This document shows, piece by piece, positions 1 through 9,168 of a stretch of DNA of 36,789 nucleotides; the stretch's first letter is position 1, and each line of letters starts with the position of its first letter. The notes below the pieces were generated by a model. The model was not told where the DNA came from and ran no database searches. It worked only from the letters and a program-made list of their open reading frames with translations. The position numbers and the translations under genes are program-made. This stretch comes from Pseudomonadota bacterium (lineage in GTDB: Bacteria; Pseudomonadota; Gammaproteobacteria; Xanthomonadales; Rhodanobacteraceae), in the NCBI GenBank assembly GCA_021781425.1, contig JAJXWU010000039.1, forward strand, positions 1 to 36,789, read 5' to 3'.

Positions 1-2
1 TG

Positions 3-437
3 AGCCGGCATTTCGCCGCCAAGCTCGCCGGTAAGACCATCGCGGTGTGGGGCCTCGCGTTCAAGCCGAACACCGACGACATGCGCGAGGCGCCGAGCCT
101 GCGCCTGCTCGAACAGTTGTGGGCTGCGGGAGCGAAGGTGCGCGCCTACGATCCGGAGGCGCGCGAAGAAGCAGCGCGCCTTTACGGCAAGCGCGCTGAT
201 CTCACCTTGTGCGACGAGATGTACGCCGCACTGGAAACCGCTGACGCGCTCATCGTAATCACCGAATGGAAGGCGTTCTGGAGCCCGGATTTCGCTCGCA
301 TCAAATCGGCCTTGCGTGCGCCAGTCGTGATCGATGGCCGCAACATCTACGAACCGGCCGCCGTGGAGGCCGCCGGCATCGCCTACTACGGCATCGGCCG
401 TGGTCGCAGCGTGCGCCGTGCGGGCGGACACGCATGA
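3..437 (+). CDS. ugd: UDP-glucose/nucleotide-sugar 6-dehydrogenase, C-terminal part (5' truncated by window edge)
   Basis: Frame is open from the left edge; [41 protein letters not shown]...[18 protein letters not shown] is the typical UDPGDH C-terminal domain. The ORF track starts at an internal ATG (45). Confidence 0.92.
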   Translation, partial: SRHFAAKLAGKTIAVWGLAFKPNTDDMREAPSLRLLEQLWAAGAKVRAYDPEAREEAARLYGKRADLTLCDEMYAALETADALIVITEWKAFWSPDFARIKSALRAPVVIDGRNIYEPAAVEAAGIAYYGIGRGRSVRRAGGHA

Positions 438-1720
438 GTTTTTCCCTGCAACTCGCGGATGCACGCATCGGCGTGGCGGGCCTGGGCTACGTCGGCCTGC
501 CGCTGGCTGTGGCGCTCGGCCGCGAATTTCCCACGCTGGGATACGATCGCAATCCGGCGCGCGTGTCCGAACTTCGGGCCGGACGCGATGCCACCGGCGA
601 AGTCGAGACGGCGGAACTGACGTCCGCAAAGCATCTGCGATTCAGCGCCGACACCGCGCTATTGAAGGATTGCAACGTTTACATCGTCGCCGTGCCGACG
701 CCGGTTACGCCGCACAAGATGCCGGATCTGTCGCCGCTCGTATCCGCGAGCGAAACCATCGGCACGGCACTCAAGCGCGGCGATGTGGTGATTTACGAAT
801 CCACCGTGTATCCGGGTGCGACGGAAGAAGTCTGCGTGCCGGTGCTCGAGCGCGTTTCCGGCCTGCGATTGAACACGGATTTCTTCGTCGGCTACAGCCC
901 GGAAAGGATCAATCCCGGCGACAAGCAGCGGCGCCTGGCCGACATCGTCAAGGTGACGTCTGGCTCCACGCCGGCAGCGGCGGAGTTCGTCGATGCGCTG
1001 TACCGGCGCATTGTGCGCGCGGGGACGCACCGCGCGCCGGGCATTCGCGTGGCCGAGGCGGCCAAGGCGATCGAGAACATCCAGCGCGACGTCAACATCG
1101 CCCTGGTCAATGAGCTGGCGCTGATCTTCGGCAAGCTCGGCATCGACACCGAAGCCGTGCTCGAAGCCGCCGGAACGAAGTGGAATTTCCTGAAATTTCG
1201 CCCTGGCCTGGTTGGCGGACATTGCATCGGTGTCGATCCGTATTACCTGATCCACAAGGCCAGCGAGGCGCGGCACTATCCGGAACTCATCAGCGCCGCG
1301 CGCCGCATCAACGAAAGCATCAGCGCGCACGTCGCCGCGCAAATCCTGCGCCTGATGGCGCTCAAGCGCATCGACGTTGTCGGCAGCCGCATCCTCGTGC
1401 TCGGCATCACCTTCAAGGAGGATTGCCCGGATTTGCGCAACACGCGCGTACGCGAAATCGTCGACGAACTGCGCGCCTGTCACGCCAACGTGGATGTCTT
1501 CGATCCGTGGGCGGACAAGAACGAATGCGAGCGCGAATGCGACATCCGCCCGATCGACGCGCCTGCGTACGCTGCCTACGATGCCATCGTGCTGACGGTG
1601 GCGCATCGCCAGTTCCGCGAACTCGGCGCCGCCGGGGTGCGCGCGTTCGCCAAGCCCAAAGCCGTGATCTACGACGTGAAATACCTGTTGCCCGCCGATG
1701 CCGTCGATGGGCGCCTGTGA
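434..1720 (+). CDS. Nucleotide sugar dehydrogenase, TviB/WbpA-like (UDP-N-acetylhexosamine 6-dehydrogenase type)
   Basis: ATG at 434 overlaps the upstream TGA (ATGA). [17 protein letters not shown] Rossmann motif, [22 protein letters not shown] active-site Cys motif, [16 protein letters not shown]. Confidence 0.92.
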   Translation: MSFSLQLADARIGVAGLGYVGLPLAVALGREFPTLGYDRNPARVSELRAGRDATGEVETAELTSAKHLRFSADTALLKDCNVYIVAVPTPVTPHKMPDLSPLVSASETIGTALKRGDVVIYESTVYPGATEEVCVPVLERVSGLRLNTDFFVGYSPERINPGDKQRRLADIVKVTSGSTPAAAEFVDALYRRIVRAGTHRAPGIRVAEAAKAIENIQRDVNIALVNELALIFGKLGIDTEAVLEAAGTKWNFLKFRPGLVGGHCIGVDPYYLIHKASEARHYPELISAARRINESISAHVAAQILRLMALKRIDVVGSRILVLGITFKEDCPDLRNTRVREIVDELRACHANVDVFDPWADKNECERECDIRPIDAPAYAAYDAIVLTVAHRQFRELGAAGVRAFAKPKAVIYDVKYLLPADAVDGRL

Positions 1721-1726
1721 TTTGCA

Positions 1727-1942
1727 ATGAGCATGAATTTCGAACAGCGTCTGACCGAATTGGAAACGCGCATCGCGTTTCTGGACCAGACCGTGCAGTC
1801 GCTGGACGCTACCGTTGCGACGCAGGATCGCATCCTGCGGGAATTGCAGCGCGAGATCGCGCAGTTTCGCGGCGAACTGGTGCAGGTCAACGCCGCACTC
1901 GCAGACGACGCCCGCGACGAACCTCCGCCTCCACATTACTGA
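1727..1942 (+). CDS. slyX: SlyX family protein
   Basis: 71 aa coiled coil: MNFEQRLTELETRIAFLDQTVQSLDATVATQDRILRELQREI...PPPHY, the typical SlyX length and ending. Confidence 0.88.
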   Translation: MSMNFEQRLTELETRIAFLDQTVQSLDATVATQDRILRELQREIAQFRGELVQVNAALADDARDEPPPPHY

Positions 1943-2004
1943 TGCTTAGAATGATTTTGCTCGTCATGCCGGCATGACGTGTTAATTCATGGAATTTTCA
2001 CGCC

Positions 2005-2532
2005 ATGTCCGACTCACTACGCGATCAATTGCTCAAGGCTGGGTTCGCCGCAAAGCCGAAGCCGCAACCGAAACCTGCTGCGCAAAAGCCGTCGCACCTT
2101 GCACACGCGGCCAAGACGAGACCGGCGGCGCCGGACGTCGATCTCGCGCGTGCCTATGCGCGGCGCGCGCAGGCCGAGCGCGCCGAGTCCGCGCAGGCGC
2201 AGCGCGAAGCCGAGCGCGTCGCGCGCGAGAAGAAGGAGCGCAAGCAAAAACTCGCGGCGCTGCTCGCCGGCAAGGCGCTCAATGACGGCGACGCCGACAC
2301 GCCGCGGCATTTTCCGCACGGCAACAAGATCCGCCGCATCTATTGCACGGCCGAGCAATTGACGCCACTCAACCGCGGCGAACTGGCCGTGGTGCAGCTT
2401 GCCGGGCGCTACCTGCTGGTGACGCGGGAAGTCGCTGTGCAGGCGCAGACGATCCAGCCCGAAGCGCTGGTGCTGCTGTGCGATCCGGACGCGCCGGCAG
2501 AGGACGATGTGCCAGCGGACTTGATGTGGTGA
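2005..2532 (+). CDS. DUF2058 family (YaiL-like) nucleoprotein
   Basis: MSDSLRDQLLKAGFAAKPKP... with long Ala/Arg/Lys/Glu-rich helix and C-terminal HFPHGNKIRRIYCTAEQLTPLNRGELAVVQLAGRYLLV, characteristic of DUF2058. Confidence 0.85.
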   Translation: MSDSLRDQLLKAGFAAKPKPQPKPAAQKPSHLAHAAKTRPAAPDVDLARAYARRAQAERAESAQAQREAERVAREKKERKQKLAALLAGKALNDGDADTPRHFPHGNKIRRIYCTAEQLTPLNRGELAVVQLAGRYLLVTREVAVQAQTIQPEALVLLCDPDAPAEDDVPADLMW

Positions 2533-2615
2533 TGCTCAAACTGTGATTTTCTGCACGGGAAGATAACGGCCGGCGGGATAGGGTTGCGCGCGTTGGGGAC
2601 CGGAGTGTTGCTCCC

Positions 2616-3749
2616 ATGCGTGCATTCGCCGCTTTCGTTGCTGTGTTCGCCAGCCTCGCCGCCACGGCTGCAAGCCTTCCGGAATTCCCGCCGAACGCGG
2701 TCTGGAACCGTGATGTCGGTCAGGCGCCACTGAACCCGAATTCAACTGCGATGTTGAACCATTTGCAGTCGCTCGGCGGATGGGGCACGGGAGCGACAAG
2801 CTTCCAGATCGATTTTTCGTTTTATGTGCTGCATGCCGCCAACGGCATTGCGACGACTCCGGTCACGCCGCTGGGCGGGGCGGACAGCTACTACTACCCG
2901 GATTGCGGCGATTTCCACGCGCCACTGCAGGCCCCGGAGCCGCTACCGATTCCGTTGCCCCCCGGCGGCGGCATCGAGGGCACGGGACCGCCGTACGTCG
3001 TATCACCGCCAAGCTATACCTGCGACAACAACCATAACGATTGCCACATGCTGATCGTGCAGGGCAACACATTGTACGAATCAGGTAATTCCAATGTCGT
3101 GAACGGACAGGTGCAGTCGGAGTGCGCATTGACCTGGGATCTGACCAAAGTGTATCCACCGCAGGGACGCGGCGAGCAGTGCACGAGTACCGACGGGGCC
3201 GGATTCCCCTTGGCTCCGTTGTTGTTCAACGCTGACGAAATATACGCGGCCGAACAGAAGCAGAATGGCGATCTTGGCCACGCCATTCGCTTCATTTTGC
3301 CGAATCCGAGAATGATGAAGGGTGCATATGTGCATCCGGCCAACCATGCCGGCGCTCCGAGCGATACCAATTCCAACGCGGTTCCCTACGGGTCGCGATT
3401 GCGGCTGAAGGCGAGCTTTCCGGTTTCGACCTTTGTTGCGGGCAACCATGCTGATGGCGGCAATGCTGCGGATGCTGCCGCACGCGTGCTGTTACGCACA
3501 TTACAGAAGTACGGGATGGTGCTGGCGGACGGCGGCAATGTGCCACTGACGGCGGAATCGGATTACTACACCACGCACAAATGGTCGGAGCTTGGCATGG
3601 ACCCGAGTACGCAAACGGGAGCCCAACTGCTGTTCGGCGTGCAGGTGACGGATTTCGAGATCGTGTATACCGGCGATCCGATCACGCTGACCTACAACTG
3701 CGTGCCGACACCAGCCGACTTCATCTTCATCGATGGATTCGATTACTAG
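2616..3749 (+). CDS. Uncharacterised secreted protein with C-terminal FIFIDGFDY motif
   Basis: N-terminal signal peptide (MRAFAAFVAVFASLAATAAS), Cys/Trp-containing extracytoplasmic-type sequence, ends ...PTPADFIFIDGFDY. Confidence 0.75.
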   Translation: MRAFAAFVAVFASLAATAASLPEFPPNAVWNRDVGQAPLNPNSTAMLNHLQSLGGWGTGATSFQIDFSFYVLHAANGIATTPVTPLGGADSYYYPDCGDFHAPLQAPEPLPIPLPPGGGIEGTGPPYVVSPPSYTCDNNHNDCHMLIVQGNTLYESGNSNVVNGQVQSECALTWDLTKVYPPQGRGEQCTSTDGAGFPLAPLLFNADEIYAAEQKQNGDLGHAIRFILPNPRMMKGAYVHPANHAGAPSDTNSNAVPYGSRLRLKASFPVSTFVAGNHADGGNAADAAARVLLRTLQKYGMVLADGGNVPLTAESDYYTTHKWSELGMDPSTQTGAQLLFGVQVTDFEIVYTGDPITLTYNCVPTPADFIFIDGFDY

Positions 3750-3780
3750 AAATCCATGCGCTTGCGCCGCCTCGACGCAA

Positions 3781-4527
3781 TCAAAAATCCATGAAGTAGC
3801 CGCCGTTCACCGGAATATTCGCGCCGGTGATGAAGCCGGATTCGTCGGCGCACAGGAAATCGACCACACGCGCGATCTCGGAGGGTTCGCCCAGGCGCCC
3901 GACGGGGATGGCCGCGATGATCTGGCTGCGCACGTTTTCCGGAATCGCCGCCACCATCGCGGTGCGGCAGTAGCCGGGCGAGACGCTGTTGACGGTGACG
4001 CCCTTGCGCGCAACCTCGCGCGCCAGCGCCATGCTGAAGCCATGCATGCCGGCCTTGGCGGCGGAGTAGTTAGTCTGGCCGAACTGGCCGGTCTGACCAT
4101 TCACCGACGAGATGTTGACGATGCGGCCGAAGCCGCGCTCGCTCATGCCTTCGACTACGGCGCGGCAGGTATTGAACACGCCACCGAGATTGATCGCCAG
4201 CACCTCGCTCCATTGCTGCGGACTCATCTTGCGCAGCGTGGTGTCGCGGGTGATGCCGGCGGCGTTGACCAGAATGTCGATCGCGCCGTGGCTGGCTTCG
4301 ATGGCCTTGATCGACTGCGTGCAGCCGTCGAAATCGCCGACATTGATCGGCTCGAAGCGGATCCGGTCGCCGAATTCGGCGACTTCCTTCTGGAACTCCG
4401 CCACGCGCTCGGCGCGGCTGGCGAGATCCGCCGCCACGACGCTGCGTCCGGAGCGGGCCAGGTACTTGCAGATTTCCGTGCCGAGACCGCCGATGCCGCC
4501 GGTAACGAGCGCCACACGCTTGCTCAT
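3781..4527 (-). CDS. phaB: Acetoacetyl-CoA reductase-like SDR (PhaB family)
   Basis: MSKRVALVTGGIGGLGTEICKYL, NAAGITRDTTLRKMSPQQW, ISSVNGQTGQFGQTNYSAAKAGMHGF; ATG at 4527 preceded by GAGGGAG RBS. Confidence 0.88.
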   Translation of the reverse strand: MSKRVALVTGGIGGLGTEICKYLARSGRSVVAADLASRAERVAEFQKEVAEFGDRIRFEPINVGDFDGCTQSIKAIEASHGAIDILVNAAGITRDTTLRKMSPQQWSEVLAINLGGVFNTCRAVVEGMSERGFGRIVNISSVNGQTGQFGQTNYSAAKAGMHGFSMALAREVARKGVTVNSVSPGYCRTAMVAAIPENVRSQIIAAIPVGRLGEPSEIARVVDFLCADESGFITGANIPVNGGYFMDF

Positions 4528-4630
4528 CGTGACTCCCTCAAGCAGAGTGATTTGCGCACCGCGGGGTGTTGTGCGGCGCAACAGGCGCGCGATGGTAGGC
4601 GCGGCAGGCGGCGCTGTCAAACGCGGCCGG

Positions 4631-5119
4631 TCAGGACTTGGATGACTTGCCTGCTGCGCTGTTGGCGTGGGCCTGCCCGGCGGCGGCGCTGAGGAAGCCT
4701 TCCTGCACCGATTTCCACAAGTCGAGATTGCGCTCGGTCATCTCGTTGAGCATCGACCAAGGCGTCTGGCCGAGAATGTTGTTGAGCTGACTGCGGAATT
4801 TTCCCTGCTGGTCGAGGAATATCTGCAGGCTTTTTTCCAGATACGAGCCCATGAAACCCTGCATCGAATCGCCGTAGAAACGGATGATCTGCGACAGCAG
4901 TTGCGTGGTGAACATCGGCTGCCCGGTTTCCTCGTGCTCGGCGATGATCTGCAGCAGCACCGAGCGGGTGAGGTCCTCGCCGGTCTTGGCGTCGCGCACC
5001 TCGAACTCCTCGCCGTCGATCACGAGCTGACGCACCTCTTCGAGCGTGATGTAGCTCGAAATCTCGGTGTCGTACAGCCGCCGGTTCGGATATTTCTTGA
5101 TGACGCGCACTTGTGCCAT
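4631..5119 (-). CDS. phaR: Polyhydroxyalkanoate synthesis regulator/repressor PhaR
   Basis: VRVIKKYPNRRLYDTEISSYITLEEVRQLVIDGEEFEVRDAKTGEDLTRSVLLQII is the diagnostic PHB accumulation regulatory domain. Confidence 0.95.
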   Translation of the reverse strand: MAQVRVIKKYPNRRLYDTEISSYITLEEVRQLVIDGEEFEVRDAKTGEDLTRSVLLQIIAEHEETGQPMFTTQLLSQIIRFYGDSMQGFMGSYLEKSLQIFLDQQGKFRSQLNNILGQTPWSMLNEMTERNLDLWKSVQEGFLSAAAGQAHANSAAGKSSKS

Positions 5120-5303
5120 GCGGCAAACTTAACAGATTTTGCCGCGGCGCGGTAGGGTTTTGCTGCGCAGCATTTTTCAGAATTTGAACGAACGCCTGAA
5201 GCGCCGACTTATCAATGGTCCCGGCATGTTCTTCGGTTTGCCTATGTTTCCAGCCTGCCAGGGGCTGGGGACATTCGCCCTTGTGCCGCATCCGGCGGTG
5301 CTG

Positions 5304-6455
5304 CTATGGGAATACGGAACCGACCCTTTTTTTGACCGTGCGCTCAGCGCTCGCATCCAACGCAATCATGTCGAGTACCGCCGCGGCGGTTTGCTCGGGC
5401 GTCAGATCCCGGGCCAGAACCGCTCGTTGACCCGCGCCGTACGGACCCCATTCGTGCGGGTCGGTGACAGTGAAGATGCCGGCGGTCGGAATTCCGCTGG
5501 CGGCAGCCAGGTGCATGACTCCGCAATCGGCGCTGATGAATAGCGTGAGGTTCGATAGCAGCGCCGCCAGTTTGCGCGCATCGTTCGAGTAGTAACCCGG
5601 ATAGCGATCGCCGAGATGGGAACGCGCGCTGGCGGGCAGGATTTCGATGATCCGGTAGCCGGAAATCCCGCCTTCGAGGGTTTGCAGAAAGCGATCCCAC
5701 CAAGTGCGCCCCAGCAGCTTGTCGCCCGTGGCATTGGCGAAGATGCCGATGCAGTCTTTCTCGGTCCGGCTGTCGCCTCGCTGTGCCAGCAGGCGCGACA
5801 GGACCATGCGTCCTTGCTCGCGCTCAAGGGCATTGAGACCGATATCCAGCGGTGGGTATTGCCGGGGGCTGAATTCGCCGCGCGCCGCGCGCAGCAAATA
5901 AACCTGCAGCTTGGCCCGATTGCGCAGCTCGGGCGGCGGCTCAACGCTGAATGTCATCGAACCCGCCTTGGCCGGTCCGGCATAGCCGAGCGAACGCTCC
6001 GCCCGCGACAGCAAGGCCAGCAGCCGACCGCTCTGCGATTGCGGATCCGCATCGATCACCAGATCGTATCGGATGCGCCGCATGGAGCGCAGGCAGCGCA
6101 GGGTGGCCCATGGATTCCGCATGACGCGCCGGGGCAAGACCAAAACACGGCTCACGCCCGGCAGCGATCCATAAATCAGGCGCGCAGCGGGACAACGACT
6201 GATCACATCGATCTCGGCGCCGGGGTAGACCTCCGAGAGCTCTCGCAACAACGGTGTCAGGGTCAGGGAATCGCCGAGCGTGTTCACGAAACGGCAGACC
6301 AGGATGCGATAGATGCCCGTTGACGGCAGCCTGGCGTCGCCCGCTGGTTTCGGTGGACGCAGGACCAGCCGCATGATGCTCCGGGCGACTGTCCGCCGCC
6401 GGTCCTGGATGACCTTGGATAGCGGCACGGCCGTTTGCGGAACGCGACTGGGCAT
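5304..6455 (-). CDS. Glycosyltransferase family 9 (ADP-heptose:LPS heptosyltransferase-like)
   Basis: ILVCRFVNTLGDSLTLTPLLRELSEVYPGAEIDVISRCP...LFISADCGVMHLAAASGIPTAGIFTVTDPHEWGPYG. Confidence 0.88.
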   Translation of the reverse strand: MPSRVPQTAVPLSKVIQDRRRTVARSIMRLVLRPPKPAGDARLPSTGIYRILVCRFVNTLGDSLTLTPLLRELSEVYPGAEIDVISRCPAARLIYGSLPGVSRVLVLPRRVMRNPWATLRCLRSMRRIRYDLVIDADPQSQSGRLLALLSRAERSLGYAGPAKAGSMTFSVEPPPELRNRAKLQVYLLRAARGEFSPRQYPPLDIGLNALEREQGRMVLSRLLAQRGDSRTEKDCIGIFANATGDKLLGRTWWDRFLQTLEGGISGYRIIEILPASARSHLGDRYPGYYSNDARKLAALLSNLTLFISADCGVMHLAAASGIPTAGIFTVTDPHEWGPYGAGQRAVLARDLTPEQTAAAVLDMIALDASAERTVKKRVGSVFP

Positions 6456-6470
6456 CGTCGTTTCGCGGCC

Positions 6471-7094
6471 TCAGAATTTCTTGTGGATGCCGACCATGAA
6501 ACCGCCCGGCAACATGGACAGGATCAAGGGATGTTCGCGGCGCGAGGCATACCATCCGAAACCGACGCCGAGACCCGCGCCGACCAGCACATCGCTCTGC
6601 CAGTGGCCGTGCACCTTGACCCGGGCGATCATGTCGTAGGCTGGCAGCAACGCGAGCGCGTACACGGCGGGATGATCCGGCCCGTAGGCGAACATGAAGG
6701 GCGTTACCGCGCCGGCGATTTCGGCGACCTCGCCGCTCGGAAAACTCTGGTTGCCGTGTCCGCTAAAGAATTGGTTCGGATCGGAAGTCTGCGACGGCCG
6801 TTCTCGGGAGAATGCGTATTTCATGACCTGCGCGGTGCCGGAGGCGAGCGCAACCGAGTCGAGCGACCGCCAGAACGTGTCGCCGAGCTTGCTGTCGTCG
6901 CCTTCCCAGAGCGCACCGCCGAGCACGACCAATGCCGTGCCCGCCGCGAGATCCTTCTGGTAGCTGCGCTTCCAGATACCGCTGTTGCCGTATGGGACGA
7001 GATGGTCGATGCCGAAGGGACCGCCGGCCGCGCGTGCGGCATGCATCAGCAGCGACAGCAGGCAGGCGCTCAGAAGTTGGCCGGGCAGGCGCAT
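6471..7094 (-). CDS. PAP2 superfamily phosphatase with signal peptide
   Basis: KYAFSRERPSQ ... FPSGEVAEIAG ... ARVKVHGHWQSDVLVGAGLGVGFG: PAP2 motifs in order; N-terminal hydrophobic leader. Confidence 0.85.
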   Translation of the reverse strand: MRLPGQLLSACLLSLLMHAARAAGGPFGIDHLVPYGNSGIWKRSYQKDLAAGTALVVLGGALWEGDDSKLGDTFWRSLDSVALASGTAQVMKYAFSRERPSQTSDPNQFFSGHGNQSFPSGEVAEIAGAVTPFMFAYGPDHPAVYALALLPAYDMIARVKVHGHWQSDVLVGAGLGVGFGWYASRREHPLILSMLPGGFMVGIHKKF

Positions 7095-7438
7095 GGCTCA
7101 ATTCCCGTGATCAAAGCGGACGCAGGATAATCCCTCGCACGTTAATAATACCTGTTTCGCGGCAATCGCGATTTCCGCTTGCAGTTCACGACCCGGCACG
7201 AGTGACGATGGCGGAGCGCCGCAGGCGGTGACCGCACTACACAAGCCATCCCTGGTGCGTTGCCGTTCCCTCACATCGCTGTCGCGATGTTCGACCTGCC
7301 TCACCAGGAACGAAGCGCACGCGATGCGCTTGGCCACGATGGGTAACCGTCCTTGGTGACCGATCCCGATCGACATCCCTGTCTCACCTGGCAAGTTCCG
7401 CGCGCGATGCCATTCAAGGCATCGCGCAAGCGCGGATC

Positions 7439-8179
7439 TTACCAACCCATGTACTGCCCGCCATTGATCGCGAGGTTGGCACCGGTGATCCAGCGCGCTT
7501 CGTCATTGACGAAGAATGCCACGGCGTAGGCGATCTCATCCGGTTCGCCCAGCCGCCCGATCGGAATCTGCGCGGCGATCTTGTTGCGCACGTCCTCGGG
7601 CACGGCCATCACCATCTCGGTGGCGACGTAGCCCGGCGAGACCGTATTCACGGTGATGCCGAACTTGGCGTTTTCCTGCGCCAGCGAGATGGTGAAACCA
7701 TGCATGCCGGCCTTGGACGCGGCGTAGTTGGCCTGTCCGTATTGCCCCTTCTGACCGTTGATCGAGCTGATCTGGATGATGCGGCCCCATTTGCGGTTGC
7801 GCATGCCTTCGATCACCGGGCGGGTAACGTTGAAGCAGGAGTTGAGATTCGTGTTGATCACTTCCTGCCACTGCAGTGCGCTCATCTTGTGAAACGTCGT
7901 GTCGCGCGTGATGCCGGCGTTGTTGATCAGGATATCGATCGCACCGAGTTGTTTTTCGACGCCGTGGACGAGTTTTTCCGCCGTTTCCGGCGAGGACACG
8001 TCTCCGGGAACGATGGCGGCGTCCACGCCCTGCGATTTCAGGTGCGCCTGCCAGGTCTTGGCCTTGGCTTCGTCGCGGTAATTGGTCGCGACCTTGTGGC
8101 CGAGCGCGGCCAGGCGCTTGACGATGGCGCTGCCGATGCCGCCGGTGCCGCCGGTGACCAATGCAATGCGTGCGGTCAT
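7439..8179 (-). CDS. phaB: Acetoacetyl-CoA reductase (PhaB)
   Basis: MTARIALVTGGTGGIGSAIVKRLA, NNAGITRDTTFHKMSALQW, GRIIQISSINGQKGQYGQANYAASKAGMHGFT. Confidence 0.93.
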   Translation of the reverse strand: MTARIALVTGGTGGIGSAIVKRLAALGHKVATNYRDEAKAKTWQAHLKSQGVDAAIVPGDVSSPETAEKLVHGVEKQLGAIDILINNAGITRDTTFHKMSALQWQEVINTNLNSCFNVTRPVIEGMRNRKWGRIIQISSINGQKGQYGQANYAASKAGMHGFTISLAQENAKFGITVNTVSPGYVATEMVMAVPEDVRNKIAAQIPIGRLGEPDEIAYAVAFFVNDEARWITGANLAINGGQYMGW

Positions 8180-8194
8180 GTGTTTCTCCTGTGG

Positions 8195-9076
8195 TTACGC
8201 GCAATCGGCTCGGATTGTACACGCGCGCGTTTGCGCCACCGCTTGCAGTGCAGCAAGGTCGAAATTCCGCGCCGCCGCCGACAATACTGCGGCCGGCGTC
8301 GATGCCGGCGGTATTCGCTGACCGAGAAACGCCAGCGCCGCGCGCAGCGCTGGCAGCGGATCGGCGCGATCCAGCGGACGTGCGCGATCCTGCTTGGACA
8401 GCTTCTTGCCATCGGCATCCAGCGCCAACGGCAGGTGCAGGTATTTCGGTGTGGGCAGACCGAGCAGATGTTGCAGATGAATCTGGCGTGGCGTGGAATC
8501 GAGCAGGTCCGCGCCGCGCACGATTTCCGTGATGCCTTGTTCGGCATCGTCCACGACTACGGCAAGCTGGTAGGCATGCCAGCCTTCGACGCGGCGAATC
8601 ACGAAATCGCCGACTGCTTTGCGCAAATTCTGCGCTTGCCGTCCGCAGCCGGCATCGTCGAATTCGATTGTCAGCCCGGGCACGCGCAGGCGCCACGCGG
8701 GGGCACGCGCAGGATCGGATGGCGCGATGCAGGCGCCACGGTGGATTGCACTGCCCGATTCCAGTTCCGCACGGCTGCACCAGCACGGAAACACGCAATC
8801 GAGCGCCTTCAGCCGGTCGAAGGCCGCCGCATAAGCGAACTCGCGACGACGTTGGAACATCACCGGCTCATCCGATTCCATGCCGAACGCGGCCAGGGTT
8901 TCGAGAATATCCGCTGCCGCGCCGGGAACCTCGCGCGGCGGATCGAGGTCTTCCATGCGCACGATCCAGACGCCGTTTTGCGAACGCGCGCGCAGCCAGC
9001 TTGCGACGGCCGCTAGCAGCGAACCGAAGTGCAGATTGCCAGTCGGCGAAGGCGCAAAGCGGCCGCGGTAAGTCAT
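8195..9076 (-). CDS. gluQ: Glutamyl-Q tRNA(Asp) synthetase
   Basis: YRGRFAPSPTGNLHFGSLLAAVASWLRAR (class I GluRS-like), VFPCWCSRAEL...HRGAC Zn-type cysteines, KLSKQDRARPL KMSKS-like loop; lacks the anticodon-binding domain (293 aa). Confidence 0.94.
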   Translation of the reverse strand: MTYRGRFAPSPTGNLHFGSLLAAVASWLRARSQNGVWIVRMEDLDPPREVPGAAADILETLAAFGMESDEPVMFQRRREFAYAAAFDRLKALDCVFPCWCSRAELESGSAIHRGACIAPSDPARAPAWRLRVPGLTIEFDDAGCGRQAQNLRKAVGDFVIRRVEGWHAYQLAVVVDDAEQGITEIVRGADLLDSTPRQIHLQHLLGLPTPKYLHLPLALDADGKKLSKQDRARPLDRADPLPALRAALAFLGQRIPPASTPAAVLSAAARNFDLAALQAVAQTRACTIRADCA

Positions 9077-9168
9077 GCTCTACACTGCTTGAATTTCGTC
9101 CAGTTTACCCAAAGCTATGGATTCATCAGCAAGCGACGAAGAACCGTTCTGAGATCGAAATGGAGTTC

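Noticed and set aside
659-1936. 425-aa minus-strand ORF antisense to the TviB-like gene and slyX
   Set aside because: Shadow frame; the sense strand carries clear dehydrogenase motifs.
7098-7445. 115-aa minus-strand ORF in the PAP2-phaB2 gap
   Set aside because: No RBS or family resemblance, overlaps the phaB2 3' end and the hairpin; more likely non-coding.
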